Positions 49,740 through 62,329 of a stretch of 64,000 bases of DNA are shown in pieces. The notes below the pieces were generated by a model. It ran no database searches. It was not told the origin of the DNA and worked only from the letters and a program-made list of their open reading frames with translations. Every line of letters starts with the position of its first letter. The first letter of the stretch is position 1. The stretch is from Limnanthes douglasii subsp. nivea (lineage: Eukaryota > Streptophyta > Magnoliopsida > Brassicales > Limnanthaceae). A program made the position numbers and the translations under genes. The DNA lies in contig JAUPFV010000001.1 of NCBI GenBank assembly GCA_036936605.1, positions 210,349,138 through 210,413,137 on the forward strand, written 5' to 3'.

Positions 49740-51360
49740 AGTTATGTAAAGTGGTTAAAAGATGGTGATAATAACTCAGTAACCTTCCATAACTATGTTG
49801 AAAAAAGAAGATCTAAAAACAGAATTAATGGAATTCAAGATAAGAATAAATGGATTGAAGATGATGATCTAATTGGTTTATCTGTTGTAGATTATTTCTC
49901 TAATCTGTTAAACAAATCTACTACACAGGAGGACCTTTCTAATATAAAGAACACCATTCCTAATATCATATCTGATGAAAATAATGAGAGTATCTTGAAA
50001 TTACTTACAATGGAAGAGTAACACAATGTTATAAAAAGCTTAAACCTTAATAGTGCTTATGGAGTTGATGGATTCAACTCCAGATTCTACTTATCTTGTT
50101 AGTCAATAATTAAAGATGACCTTCTTAAAGCTATTTCAGACTACTTTACTAACACAAACTTACCTAAAGGCCTATTTGCAACCTTAATATGTCTTATACC
50201 TAAGGTAAAATCTCCTAAAACCTGGATGCAATTTAGACCCATAATCTTATGTTCTGTCCTCAATATAATTATCTCTAAAATAATAAACAACAGAATAGCT
50301 AAGTTACTTCCTCTAATTATTTCAAATGAACAAGGTGCTTACATTGAAAATGGAACAATTCAAGAAAACATCTTAATAACACAAGAAATAGTTAAAGATC
50401 TAAATAGAAAAACCAGAGGATACAACTTAATAATAAGTCTAGATATATCAAAAGCATTTAACAACTTAGAATTTAGATTCATATATGAACTAATGTTATC
50501 ATTTGGCTTTAATGAACACGTAATAAAGCTAATAAAGAAAAGCATTGAAAATATTACATACTCAGTAATAACTAATGGCAAAACCTATGGCTTCTTCAAT
50601 TCTGGTAATCGTTTAAGGCAGGGGGGCCCCTTATCCCCCTGCCTTTTTATTATAGCTGAAGAATTTTTAATAAGAGGTATAAAAAACCTAATTGGCTAAC
50701 ACAAATCTATGTCATACAATATGAAAAGTTCTTTAAAAATTAACTGTTTAGCATATGCTGATGACATCATCTTATTTCTAAATGGATCATTAACAAACAT
50801 AAAGAAACTATCTAAATTCTTAAACATATATCAGTTACTCTCCGGCCAACAAATAAACAAACAAAAAACAACATCCATTGTTTCTGCAACCATGAACAAA
50901 ACAAGAATAACATCTTTGGAAAGATACTTAGGTTTCAAACAAGTTAAATTGCCTTTTACTTACTTAGGTATCCCAATACATTCAAACAACTATTCTGCAC
51001 ACTTTGAAACCTTAATAGATAAGGTAAGGAATAAAATTTATGAATGGAACTAAAAAATAATTTCATTTGGGGGTAAAATAACACTAATTAACTCTGTCTT
51101 TATGTCATACCCAACTTATTACTTACAATCTACTAAACTTCCTTTGAAGACAATATGAAGAATTAACAAACTGTTAAACAAATTTCTATGGGGTTTCAAT
51201 GAAATTAGTAAATCTATACTATGGTCCAATTGGAAGAACTTATGCAAACCATATAATGAAAATGGTCTTAACATTAGAAACATTAATGACATACAGACTG
51301 CCTATTCCTTCAAACTATGGTTTAACTTTAGAAACAATAAAACCCTTTGGTAAAAAATGA
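49740..51360 (+). pseudogene. LINE2 ORF2: reverse transcriptase domain
   Basis: AYGVDGFNSRFY (50060), MQFRPIILCSVLNIIISKII, EQGAYIENGTIQENI, IISLDISKAFNNLEFRFIYE, RLRQGGPLSPCLFI (GDPLSP has become GGPLSP) and LAYADDIILFLNG (50755, YADD catalytic box). Stops at 50022, 50099 and 50697 split the domain. Confidence 0.85.
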
Positions 51361-52330
51361 TGCATTCTAAATACTATCAAAAAATTCATCAATTACAATC
51401 TACCTTAAGACACTCAGACTCCAAAATATGGAAAAGAATGTTTGAAATCAAAGATGAAGCTGAAAAACATATAAGATGGAAACTAGGTAAGGGAAACTTA
51501 GACTTCTGGTTATATCGATGACACAATTCAAAACCCCTAATTACTTCAACAGTAGCTAATTCACATCATTATTCTCAAACAAAGATAAAGGAATACTGGA
51601 ACAACAATAAATGGGATTTACCTAAATTACAGTGTAGCTTACCATATGAATACATTAATGAAATCATTAAAACACAATTAAACTTAAGCTTAGATGATTC
51701 CATCATCTGGAAACTCTCCTCTGATGGTTCTTTTAACTTAAAAGATACAGTTAATGAAATAAGACAGAAATACACAACATCAATAATAAAAGGTAAAATT
51801 TGGAACGACATCTCTCCAAAGAAGTGCTCATTCACTATTTGGAGAGTGTTGAACAACTTAATAAGTGTAGATACAATATTACAAAGAAAAGTTTTCCAAC
51901 TTGCTACTAAATGTCTTAAATGTCAGAACATAGAATCACTGAACCATGTTTTTGTATCCTGTGAATCTGATTGGTTAGTTTGGTCTTTCTTTTCTGAAAA
52001 ATTCAACATGAGTATAGGTAGGCATATGACAGTTAACCACATTATTAACCTATGGCTACTATCGACATCTAAAAGAATTCATATACGTACCATAATACCT
52101 TCACTGATAATATGGGCTATATGGAATGCTAATAATAGTTGTAAACATAAAAACATAGCCATCTCACATAAGAAGATAATTAATCACATATCTTTCACGC
52201 TTATCTCTTTAGACTCATCATCATCCTTTACTAGAAAACACTGGACAGGTGATTCACATATAGCTAAAGACTTAAGTTGCTTTAATCATATTAAGCTTTC
52301 CAAACCTTTCATATATATATATAAAATGGA
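51361..52330 (+). pseudogene. LINE2 ORF2: zf-RVT region
   Basis: RWKLGKGNLDFW (51475) leads to WNDISPKKCSFTIWRVLNNL, TILQRKVFQLATKCLKCQNI and ESLNHVFVSCESDWLVW: the Cys-rich zf-RVT domain, followed by WAIWNANNSCKHKN. Confidence 0.8.
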
Positions 52331-52332
52331 AC

Positions 52333-52800
52333 TTGACTTTACATAATCGTTTCAAACTGAACTGTGATGGTTCATCTTTGATAAATGGTGAATCAAACTA
52401 TGGCTTTATCTTAAGAAATGAACTTGGAAATCTAATGATAGCTAAATGTTGTGTTATAGGTAAATGTTCCCCATTTACTGCTGAAATCTTTGCATTATTA
52501 AATGGTTTGATTTATTGTAATAACCAAAAAATTAATTTGATAGATATTGAGATAGATTGTTTAGGCTTGTTTAACATGTTAGCCACAGGAAAATATTCAT
52601 GACATTTAGAACAAATTCTTTAATGTGGTAGAAATCTGATCAAACCACAAATGACACTTAAGCACATATATAGAGAACACAACACAGCTGCAGATTGGAT
52701 TGCTAAACATGCTCTTAGAGAACACACAGATTTTGTAGTTGATGCAAACCACACATTTAATGATTTATCTGCTATCATATTATTGGACTCTATGAACTTA
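52333..52800 (+). pseudogene. LINE2 ORF2: RNase H domain
   Basis: KLNCDGSSLINGESNYGFIL, FTAEIFALLNGLIYC and DIEIDCLGLFNML are the plant LINE RNase H blocks (D, E, D). After a stop at 52600-52602, EHNTAADWIAKHALREHTDF carries the last block. LINE1 and LINE3 lack this domain in the window. Confidence 0.8.
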
Positions 52801-53157
52801 GGCCATATCAGGCTCTCTTGAGATCAAATAATAGCTTGGCAGGTTGAAAAACTTGACCATTAACCTTTTTATTTTGCAAGTAATACAAATCAAGGAAAGG
52901 AAAAGAAGAACAAAGACACAAGGAAGATGACCAAAGCTTTGATTATGCAGAAGGACTCTTACATCCGACAGAGGTATCCAAGCCATGATTGGTTCAAGTT
53001 TGAATAAATTCATGAAGTAGATAATCTTTATCTACTGTAATAGTTGTAAACCAACATATCACTACAGCTAATTGCGTGTAACCTATGAACACATTGTAAA
53101 AAAAAATCAATATCAATAAAAATTGAATTTCTTGAAAAAAAAAGTATATTCGTACAC
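52801..53157 (+). other. LINE2 3' untranslated region, A-tail and target duplication
   Basis: Non-coding, ending GAATTTCTTGAAAAAAAA then AAGTATATTCGTACAC (53142-53157), the right target duplication. Confidence 0.75.
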
Positions 53158-54190
53158 CATTTCTTTCTTTTTTTCGTACCAAGATTTGCTGGAGAACCAA
53201 GCAATTGCTTCGACTTATATAGCCTTTTTTTTACCGTCCTTTGTTTCATTTTCCTCCAATATTACACTTTTTTTTATTTATTTGTTTCAAGATTGTCCGA
53301 TTTTTTATATGTACTTTTAATAAATATTTGTTTTTCAAATTAGAAGAGCTGAGTCCAATTTTGGATTTTTTTATAATCTGTTATATACACTAAAATGATA
53401 CTATTTTAGTAATCCATTAATTATTTTAAAATTATTATTCAAAATTATAAATATTATATATTTCACCATATAAATATAAACATGTATTTTTGAAAAAACT
53501 AGTATTGCCACTTTTGAAATTTTATACTTATTTGAATTTTTAACAAAATGACCGATTTAACTTACCAACCTTCTTTTTTTCCCACATGTTGTTTAAAAAT
53601 ATTATTATTCTTTTCATAATTTTTAATCGTATTTATTTTACATCAATTTTTCTTATCAATTATAATTTTTAATTAAATCCTATTTTTAACGTACATGGTG
53701 ACATATCATTCTAAAAAATAGCGATACACCATTAAGATTTGTTTTGTTTAAATCACTGACTCCAATAAATTTTTGTAATAAATTACGAAATATGTTTAAC
53801 ATCAAATAAATAGTTTCCTTGGAATCTCCATAACACTTTTTTTTTTTCTCTTTTTCCTACTAAGATTTTCTTGAAAACCTAGGAATGCCTTCGGTTTATA
53901 AAGCCTACACCATCCTCCATTTCGTTTTTCTCCCCAATATTACGCGTGTCTTTTATTTGTTTCTCTGTAAAAAGATGATCTGGTTTTTTCATATGTACAT
54001 TTAGTAAATAAATTAATTTCCTTTTTCAAATTATAGGTTTCTTATATTTACGGGCATACCCACTAAAATCATACTATTTTACTAATGTATTTAATATTTT
54101 AAATGTACTGTTTAATATTAAAATATTATATATTTTACCATATAAATATATATATAGTATCGCTACTTTTTAATATTTTATAATTATTTG
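53158..54190. repeat. Units of the ~0.6-kb AT-rich repeat
   Basis: One near-complete unit from about 53175 (CAAGATTTGCTGGAGAACC, TTATATAGCC, AAATTAGAAGAGCTGAGTCC, GGTGACATATCATTC) and a second from about 53860 (TAAGATTTTCTTGAAAACC), cut by the Tat4 LTR at 54191. The spacing between the two unit starts is about 680 bp. Confidence 0.7.
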
Positions 54191-54553
54191 TGGTTTGGTT
54201 TATATTGGGTCGGGGTAGATTGGTAAAGTATTTTAATAAAGTTGGGGTGTTTTGTGTTGAGAGTAGAGGGATAATTAAGTTGTCTACTAGTATTAAATTA
54301 TGATCACCCTCGTTAACGAGAGTGGTTGGAGTATTTATACTTTAATTACTGACTCGTGGACTTATTGGGATTGGTCATGAAACCGGGTCGAATTGAAAGA
54401 CACATTAGTATTAATTTGATTAGCAAATAGCGTAGTCAAAAGTTAATATATTTGCTCTATTCGGATTTTTAGTGGCGTGATATGGTCTGAATTACCTCTG
54501 CTCGGATTAATGGATTTGCTAAGGTACGGTGACCAAAATATCCAAACTCATGA
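54191..54553 (-). repeat. Tat4 3' LTR, ~363 bp
   Basis: Plus-strand start TGGTTTGGTTTATATTGGG, right after the AT-rich repeat. The inner edge is CCAAACTCATGA, followed by GTAACCCCTTTTTAGG, a polypyrimidine tract (polypurine on the minus strand). Confidence 0.8.
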
Positions 54554-54571
54554 GTAACCCCTTTTTAGGCC
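54554..54571 (-). promoter_or_regulatory. Tat4 polypurine tract
   Basis: On the minus strand GGCCTAAAAAGGGGTTAC, directly inside the 3' LTR; compare GGGGGGCTAC in Tat3. Confidence 0.6.
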
Positions 54572-55001
54572 TTGTAAAAGATCTTTGGAAGGGCTAAAAA
54601 ATTTACCAAGTTGGCATCAATTTTGTCCGATCTGCTTGTGTCGTTCGAATTGAAAGACTTCTTTCACAAACAACCCTGTTAGAATTTTATCAGAACTGAT
54701 TTCCCTTTCTAGAATTCTAAGAGTTTTTTCTTGAATCGTGGGACACGTGTCAATATCTGGTTTGACCTCCCAAGAATTTTTTTCTCCTAGATTGTTGCAC
54801 CCACTAGGTCTAGAAAGTTACATAGGTTTCAATTTTTCACACATTGCGCAGCTTTTTATCATTGCGAAAATTCTGTTCACCTTCTTCTTTGTAACTGTTG
54901 TTTTCACTATTATATATATATTCGCTGTTTCATTGTCTTCCACACTCAAATCTTTCTAGAGAGAAAACTTAGTTCATTTTCAAATTGTTCTTGAGACATA
55001 T

Positions 55002-57793
55002 ATGTTCAGAGCCAGAAATGGCTTGGTTAAAGGAGGTTGGTTGAACTTGTCTTAATTAGAGAGAGCAAAAAAAGTAGAGAGAGATAATCGTATTGCTGCC
55101 GGTCTTCCTGTTTCTCCAAGTGAGAAAGGTAACCAGTCAAACCAGAACGCCGATCAAGGGTCGTCTTCCTCACGAAACCCTAGAACTATAAAACATCCAT
55201 TCACAACAAACCTTTCACCTCTCTCTTCTGGTTCTTCAGTGCAAGAGTCTCAACACTCTATTCCCAAAGAAAAAGTTGTCTCAAGTGTTAGAAAACCCTC
55301 GCCGTTTATAGCGATGGGCTCAGATACATAAAAATCACCATAGAGGATAACTCCTCGCCGAATTACTTGCCAAACCAAAACCCAATCAACACCATCATCT
55401 TCAAAACCCTATGGACCGGAGGTAGCAAAGGTTGTTTCACAGGCCAAACCCTCCGGACAACAGTCTTTGCCAGAAATCAGGCCCTCAGAAGCAACAACTG
55501 CACAACCATCTGTACAATCGCCGATGAAGAAACTGGAGCAACCTCCTTCAAAAATAGCCGAACAGCCTTCTATAGTGATGGAAGATAACATGGAGGATAG
55601 CATCGAGGAAGCCTCTTTTGAGACCGAGGCATCAGGTCAAACAGGGGATGCTGCCTCAGAATGGAAAAGTAAAACTAAGTTGGCATGACTCATCCGAACG
55701 CGCTTCCCGAGAGTCTAGAGGGTAAGGTATGCCATTGTTTCAAGTATGTTAGTGTCAAATATCTGCTGGCTTTACAGAATTTTAATTACATCTATACCCA
55801 CACTACTGAGTTGGGTTAAATCCGAACCAAATGGGGGATTCTGGAGTACGTAAAAGTGAGGAGACCAATCACTCCGGAGACCCCCATGGATTTAAAGTTG
55901 AACAAAGTGGTGGTATATACTGAAGTGTTGAACTGAGGATTTCGGTTCCCCTTAGACCCAGAGATTGTCAGAAACTTTCATCTGATCAAACTATGCCCCA
56001 GCCAGTTGAGCCCCAATGCATGGTATACACTTTTAGCTTGTATCATGGCGTCTAGGCTATCAAAAATCCCACTTTCTATAGAGCAGTTTGCTGCTGTAGC
56101 AAACCCGTGCAAGAATCACCAAATCCTCTTCAATCATTATAATATGGGAACGATTTTAAAGTTGTGGATGACCTGCTGGAGTCCGAAAAGCCTTGGTGGA
56201 CGCAGTTCCTCTTTGTTAGTGGGACTTGGAAGAATGGTAGGAAAATCAAAGCTAATACAAACCCCAGCCTTCTGACCAGCAGATGGAAAAGCACTGAAAA
56301 ATTCCTCTTTTTTTCCTTCTTAAGTTACATTTTTTTTTATTTTGACTGACTAATACCTCTCCCCAGTTTTATCAAAGGAGTTCGTAGGCCACTTGGAAGA
56401 AGGGCAGAAAAATTGTGCGAAGCTCAATGCGTGGGCTTCAAAGAACTTTGGGAACACCTTCCATAATTGCTTCAAGTCGAGAAATTTTGTGAGGTCTCAC
56501 CTGTGGAACACCACAGGAAGAAGAGACCTTTCATGGGAAGATCTAACCACCCTCTCCCTGCTGACATGATCATAAAGAGGACAGAAGCCAAGGATGCCAA
56601 ACTGTATCTGCCTTCCATGCCAAAGCCCCTAGCAAAATGAAGAGCAAGAAAAGGAAGGCCACAACAGACTAGGCTCAAACAGCTACATAGGGGACTGGTT
56701 GAGGGAACGAACGTGGTATTAATGTGGCCTTGCTAAAGAAAGTAGAGGATGAGACTGTAAAGGAAGCCGGAGGGTCAAAGAACCCACCAAGGCCTCCTAA
56801 AAAAGATAAGAAGCGCAAAGCCAGCAACGATGAGAAAGCTGCAAAAAAAAAAGGTTACTGTAGGGGCAGAGATAATTCTTCGTCTTACAGAAATCCCACC
56901 CCCAGTTCTTGCTGATCTTACCTTGCAAGAGGAAATCCCAACATATTTTCAGTCCGGACAGATTGCTGGTGGAGGAAACGACGAAGTGGATCTTTCAGCC
57001 TTTCAAGACATCGGTCTGTCCCTCCAACTCCTCCAATATGGTAACCTATAATGGGAAATCCTTCTCTATATCCGGAGAACAAGATATTCTGATCCATGCT
57101 CTCCTCGGTTACTTCCGGCCAGTACTTCATCTGGAGAGGTATGTAAAACATCAAACCCCTGTTATCAACTCTCTTACTACTAACAAGAAAAACTTGTCAA
57201 ACAGTCCTCTGAGTGCTCAATAGAGCATAGAGGTACTAAAGAAGGAGAAGGAAGACTTAGCAACCAAGCTGACCCCATCGGTGACAGCCAACACCGAACT
57301 CCAAACCAAGTACTCCAATCTGGAGACTTCTTCCTCAAAAGACCTCTGAGCTTTGAAGGAGTAGTTGAAAACTAAAGATAATATTATTCGTACTTTATTT
57401 GATGAGAATACCAAGGTGGAGAGCACTATTTTGGAGAAGGTTAAGGAGAAGGAGGCCGTGGAACGTCCGCAAGAACTAGCTATCAAAGCAGGCATAGAGG
57501 AATATGCCAACGGAATAGTGGATTCTTTAGAGAAAAGAGATGATGGGATCAAATCCGACATGGTGTTGTTGTTCCATGAAACCTTCCGTAAGAGAACCCT
57601 TGGTCCCTTATGGAAGTATGTAGAGTATGCTGACATTCTATTCCATACTCTAGCAGATGGTGGCAAGCACAACTATGCTAGTGGAGTTGACTCCACTGAT
57701 GATGATGAAAGAACAGGTGAGAGTTCAAATGCTGAACTCAAAAGTCCCAAAAAAGATGGTGGTGAAGAAAAATCTGAAGGGAACAAGCCCTAA
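55002..57793 (+). pseudogene. Tat4 antisense accessory gene
   Basis: Candidate ATG 55002, with a TATA-like ATTATATATATA near 54910-54922. Parts in order: Ser/Pro-rich N-terminus, KYLLALQNFNYIYTH (55757), VVVYTEVLN then GFRFPLDPEIVRNF and SPNAWYTLLACIMASRLSKI (Transposase_28-like, 55910-56090), an intron-like gap ending CCCCAG (56290-56371), exon-2-like NAWASKNFGNTFHNC, a Lys-rich linker (56750-56850), a charged helical region (57360-57560, LFDENTKVESTILEKVKEKE) and an acidic end (TDDDERTGESSNAE). Many stops and frame breaks. Confidence 0.7.
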
Positions 57794-58300
57794 GGTTTTA
57801 TTATGTATTTTTTGTTTTTGAAAATCTAAAGTCCTTGGATGGCTAAGGCATTTTTATACTATTGTTTGGTTCGAGTCCGATCAATTTAATTTCTGGAATT
57901 CCCCTTTTGTTTAATATATTGTTTTAAATCTTTCATGACTAATGTTTAAGTAGCCCCTAGAATTTCAGAAGTATTGAATTGAGATTATTTAATATTTCCA
58001 ATCATATATGTTTAATAGTTATGACCAATCACTAAGCGTACCCGATCTATTCAAGAACACTAGAGAGCTGGGGTGTTGAATAAGTGATTCAAAATTAAAT
58101 TGAATTGAAGTAAAATCACACCAGACTTTTGAAGAAGGCATCATGTATTATTGAAAAAAGCCGACCACCTCATTAAAACCTCCCCGCACCACTAGGGTAG
58201 GAAAGAGTATGCCCCATAATATTTACATTGGTATTTAACAAGTAAACATTTATAGAATTTTTTTTATTCTAGATATAACCTGAGATGCTCAACATTCTAT
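57794..58300. other. Tat4 3' non-coding region with conserved block
   Basis: Between the antisense gene stop and the integrase stop. Apart from the conserved block (58163-58212) it has no frame, and no clear tandem array like those of Tat0 and Tat3. Confidence 0.5.
58163..58212 (-). other. Conserved block after integrase stop (Tat4 copy)
   Basis: On the minus strand GCATACTCTTTCCTACCC ... GGAGGTTTTAATGAGGTGG, same order as in Tat0 and Tat3. Confidence 0.65.
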
Positions 58301-59507
58301 AGAAGCTTTAAAGCTCTTCATTCTTTGTCTTGAAGCCTATATGTCCCCGATTTGACCTTTTCACATACCACATAAGGGCCTTCCTAGTTCGGAGCCAATT
58401 TACCGAACTGCCTCTCCTTGGTATGTAAGAATACTTTTCTTAATACTTTATTCCCTGTTTGAAATCTCTTCTTTTGACTTTGGAAGCAAATCTTCTCCTC
58501 ATTAAGCCTTGGTAGTGTGTTGTTCTCAAATGTGCTTTAACCCTTTTTTCTTCTATCAAGTCCAACGGATTCCTAACTGCTGCATCATTAGCTTGTTCGG
58601 AATAGTTATGGGCCCTAATATGATGGCAAATTGGCCTCTATGGGAGTAATTTCATCCATCCCATATACCAAGGAAAAAAAAGATTCTTGTGTGGCAGCTC
58701 GATGAGTAGTTCGGTAGGCCCATAATACTTCTTGTAAATAGCTTGGCTATTTCTTGGAAGCTCCCTCTAAATTCTTTTTTAATCCGAATAAAATGGTTCC
58801 ATTTGCAACATCAACTTGGCCATTTACTTGAGGATGGAAAGGAGAGGAAAACAATGTTGAATGCCTCTAGAGGCGCAAAAAGCCTTCATATCTTTGTTAT
58901 CAAACTGCGACCCATTGTTTGTAGTAATCTTTTGGGGAACTCCAAATCTACAACATATATTGGATAAGATAAAGTTAATAACAACTTTTGATGTGGTCCC
59001 AGCCAATGGAGAAACCTCTATCCACTTAGATAAATAGTCAATGGTGACTATGATAGTTCTGCACCCCCCGGATGCCATGGGAAGAGGTCCAACTAAATCC
59101 ATCCCCCATCTAGCAAAATGTATTGGCTCAGAAATAGTGACTGCTGGCACATGAATTTCATTCCCATACCTTTGACATAGATCAAATTTCTTCACCATTT
59201 CTTTAGCATATGCCATTATAGTTGGTCAATAGTATCAAGCTAACAAGACTCTTCGGGTCAGTGCCATGTATCCACAATGTGCTGAGCCTTCCCCATCGTG
59301 TAGTTCAGATAAAACAACTTGGGATTCTTCAAACCCCAAACAACGTAAGAGAGGCCTGCTGAAAGATTGTTTGTAAAGGACTTCTTGTATTATATAAAAA
59401 CCACGAGCCTTGTATTTAATATTTTTTGCCACAACTTTATCCGAAGGCAATGTCCCATCGAAAATGTATTGAAAAAGTGCGTATCTCCCATCTCTAGGTT
59501 GGGCCAC
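58300..59507 (-). pseudogene. Tat4 integrase remnant
   Basis: N-terminal zinc part: ELHDGEGSAHCGYMALTRRV (59260). Core: RWGMDLVGPLPMASGG (59105), then KITTNNGSQFDNKDM where the catalytic TDNG has become TNNG (58920). The C-terminal part near 58440-58560 reads EEKRVKAHL and RKVFLHT, as in Tat3, through stops. Breaks at 59216-59235 and 58824. Confidence 0.85.
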
Positions 59508-59742
59508 AACTATACTGATATATTCTTCATCTTCTTTCTTCTGATATAACTTTATGGACGGAAATTATTGTATAAGAATCCAAGGGTAAGATTCAGAATC
59601 AGCTATAGTTGCTAGAGAGTCTGCCAATGTATTCTCCGATTTGAGAATATGCTTATATCAAACACTTTTTGAAATTCGCTGCCACTTCTTTCAGAATGAG
59701 AAAATACTTTACCAGCTGTTTCTTCTTGGCCTCAGACTGTCC

Positions 59743-60108
59743 TTATGCATGATGAATGTGCAATTGAGAGTCACTTATTAACCGAACTATCTTAGCTCCA
59801 CAGAGGAGAGCTAAATTAAGACCGGCTATAGCTGCCTCGTATTCAGACCCATTGTTAGAGGCCTTGAATCCAAAGCATATAGCTTGATACATTTTATCAC
59901 CATACGAAGAGGTTAAAAATATTCCAGCTCCACAACCCATAGTGCTTGATCCTCCATTAGTTCGGACCACCCATTCTTTCTTGAAATTATCTTCTGAGCT
60001 TTGTCTAGAAGACCTATCAGCATGAAATTCTACCAAGAAGTTAGCTACCGATTGAGCTTTAATTTCCGTTTGAGGGGAAAAATCAATATCGTAGTCACCC
60101 AATTCCAC
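59743..60108 (-). pseudogene. Tat4 second RNase H domain
   Basis: ELGDYDIDFSPQTEIKAQSV is the end of the gypsy RNase H region, then VVRTNGGSSTMGCGAGI: the first catalytic Asp of TDGGSS is Asn here. FGFKASNNGSEYEAAIAGLN and LISDSQLHIHHA follow. Joined to the RT frame by a frameshift near 60100-60145. Confidence 0.85.
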
Positions 60109-61323
60109 TGACCATTTGGTTATTCTGCTTAATACATCTGCCTTTTAAAGTACATTTTTTTAGCGGGAAAGACGTACGAACAATAATTGAATGAGCTTGA
60201 AAATACAACCTTATCTTTTTTTCTGCAATTACTAAAGCTAGTGCTAACTTTTCCAATTTCAAATATATTCTTTCAGCATCCAATAAACTCTTACTGATGT
60301 AGTACACCGGACGAGGGTAATTGTCCACTTCCCTTACTAGGACAACACTTATAGCACATTCTGATACAACCAGGTATGTATAAAGATTTTCTCCTTGAAC
60401 GGGTTTGAAAAGAGTTTTGGATGAGGAAAAATGTTTCTTTATTTCAATAAAGGTTTGGTCACACTGTGGGGACCAATCGAAATCTTCAGTATTTTTCAAT
60501 ATTTGGAAAAAAGGAGCACACTTGTCCGATGACCTTGAAATAAATCTATTTAAAGAAGTCAATCTTCTAGTGAGCCTTTGAACCTCTTTAACACTTCGAG
60601 GGGGATCCATTTTCAATAGGGCATGAAGCTGACCCGGGTCAGGCTGGATACCTTTCTCACTTATTATGTAGCCCAAAAAGTTTCCAGATCGGACCCCAAA
60701 CACATATTTCTCTGGATTTAACTTCAAATTCACAGTTTCTAAGTTAGAAAAAGTTTCTTCGAGATCAGTTATGTGTAAATCCTCTTCCAAGCTTTTAACC
60801 ATCATGTCATCTATGTAGACTTCCATGTTTCTGTCGATCTGATTAGCAATTGTTTTGCTCACTAACCTTTGATAGGTAGCCCCAGCATTTTTCAATCCGA
60901 AAGGAATCACCTTGTAGCAGTGGAGAGCTCTATCTATGATAAAGGTGGTGTGATCCTGATCCTTCGGATATACTTGTATCTGATTATACCTTGAAAAAGC
61001 ATCCATGAAGGACAATAACTTATTTCCAGATGTAGAATCTACTAACTTATCTATCCAAGGTTAAAGATCCTTTGGATAGATAACTTATGTGAAATAACAT
61101 CCGCTGGTATTCCGGTTACGTCACTATTACACCATGCAAACACATGTAGATTGTTCATCAAGAAAGACAACAATTTATTCTTTAGTTTTGGCGCCAACTT
61201 GGAACCAATCTTGACGTTCTTACCCTCTGCATGGGAATGAGTTTCAACTTCTTCAATGGGTATTATGACACTTGGAGCCTCTCTAGGGTCATCAGTCTCA
61301 CTTTCCTCAGTAGAAGGCTCCAA
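60095..61323 (-). pseudogene. Tat4 reverse transcriptase and gypsy RNase H
   Basis: 306 open codons from 61015: FMDAFSRYNQIQVYPKDQDH, FGLKNAGATYQRLVSKTIAN, YIDDMMVKSL (60800), FGVRSGNFLGYIISEKGIQP, then YYISKSLLDAERIYLKLEKL. The upstream piece 61051-61323 has LLSFLMNNLHVFAWCNSDVT (pre-RT). The segment with VDFTDLN...FPVPRID between them is deleted (61016-61050). Confidence 0.9.
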
Positions 61324-61376
61324 TAACTGCTAATATTTATTAATTCGAACTACCCCCAATGTCTTAGGAGCAAGAG

Positions 61377-62110
61377 TTGTTGCATAGCACTCTCTGGCTA
61401 TCTTTTAGCTACTTCAGACAATGCATACTTGTCTCTGAACCGCATACTTTAAGTACTGATGGACTGTAGAGGCCATAACATGCATTCTAGAAAGCCCAGA
61501 CCTCCCACAAATTGCGTTTTATGATATGGGAAAATCTACCACAACAAATAGTACTCTTACCATCTTTTTAAAGGGCCCATTCCTCAACAACACTTCTTCT
61601 TCAAAATCCCCAATTATATCTGCAGAACTCCCTGTGAAGCCCATAATGGTTCCGTTCGAACATGGAATAACAACCGGATTCCTCATCTATTTGTAGGAGC
61701 TTAAGAATATGATGTTTGCCGAACTGCCCATATCAATCAGAATTCAGCTTATATCATTTCCCCTTATAGAAGCTCCTACAACCACCGCATCTTCATGAGG
61801 CCCATCAATATCCCTCAAGTCATCTTCATCAAAGACTATGAATGGGAATGAGGACTGACACTGATGCGAAGACATTCCCATTCTAGTTGGGTAGTCCAAC
61901 TGTGGACATTCCTTTTCCTTGATGAAGGGGTAGGTGCAGTTATAGTATCTCCTACAAAGATAGTTAATAATTTGAAGAAGCTGATCAGTCTGGATACTAT
62001 CTTATTTTTTTCTGTTATCACCCCCACCTTATTCCGAGTTGGATCTGGATCCAGATACTCAAAGTCCACATCGAACCTTTCAAGGATCACCGTTGCACCT
62101 TCTTAAGCAG
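61377..62110 (-). pseudogene. Tat4 protease remnant
   Basis: Degenerate minus-strand frames: a DIDGPHEDAVVVGASI-like stretch (61770-61815), a region where the protease active site is expected near 61725 (readable as MGSSANI with the key D lost), and FGDTITA-like sequence at 61950. Identified mainly by position and by similarity to Tat3 40230-40760. Confidence 0.6.
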
Positions 62111-62329
62111 ATGTTCCAGGATTGTTCGAAGGACCGGCCCGAGGAGCATTTTCAGGTCTGTTTCAACTTCGTCTTTTAACGTACGCCCCCAGTTTCCCCT
62201 CCTCACTAAGGTTTTGGACTTCTTGTTTCTATGCTATACAATCCTGAGTGTTTTCGCCTATATCATTGTGATATTGGCAAAAACAAGTGTTCTGGTTTTC
62301 TCAGGTAGACTGTAACGCTGCTGGTTTTC

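Larger units (their letters stand above)
35942..53141 (+). mobile_element. LINE2: full-length-like LINE, split by Tat3
   Basis: Flanked by AAGTATGTTCGTACAC (35926-35941) and AAGTATATTCGTACAC (53142-53157), a 16-bp duplication with one mismatch, and ending in an A-rich tail. Without the nested Tat3 (38023-48491 plus 5-bp duplication) it is about 6.7 kb: 5' region with tandem monomers, ORF1, then ORF2 with endonuclease, RT, zf-RVT and RNase H. It has many stops, so it is inactive. Confidence 0.85.
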
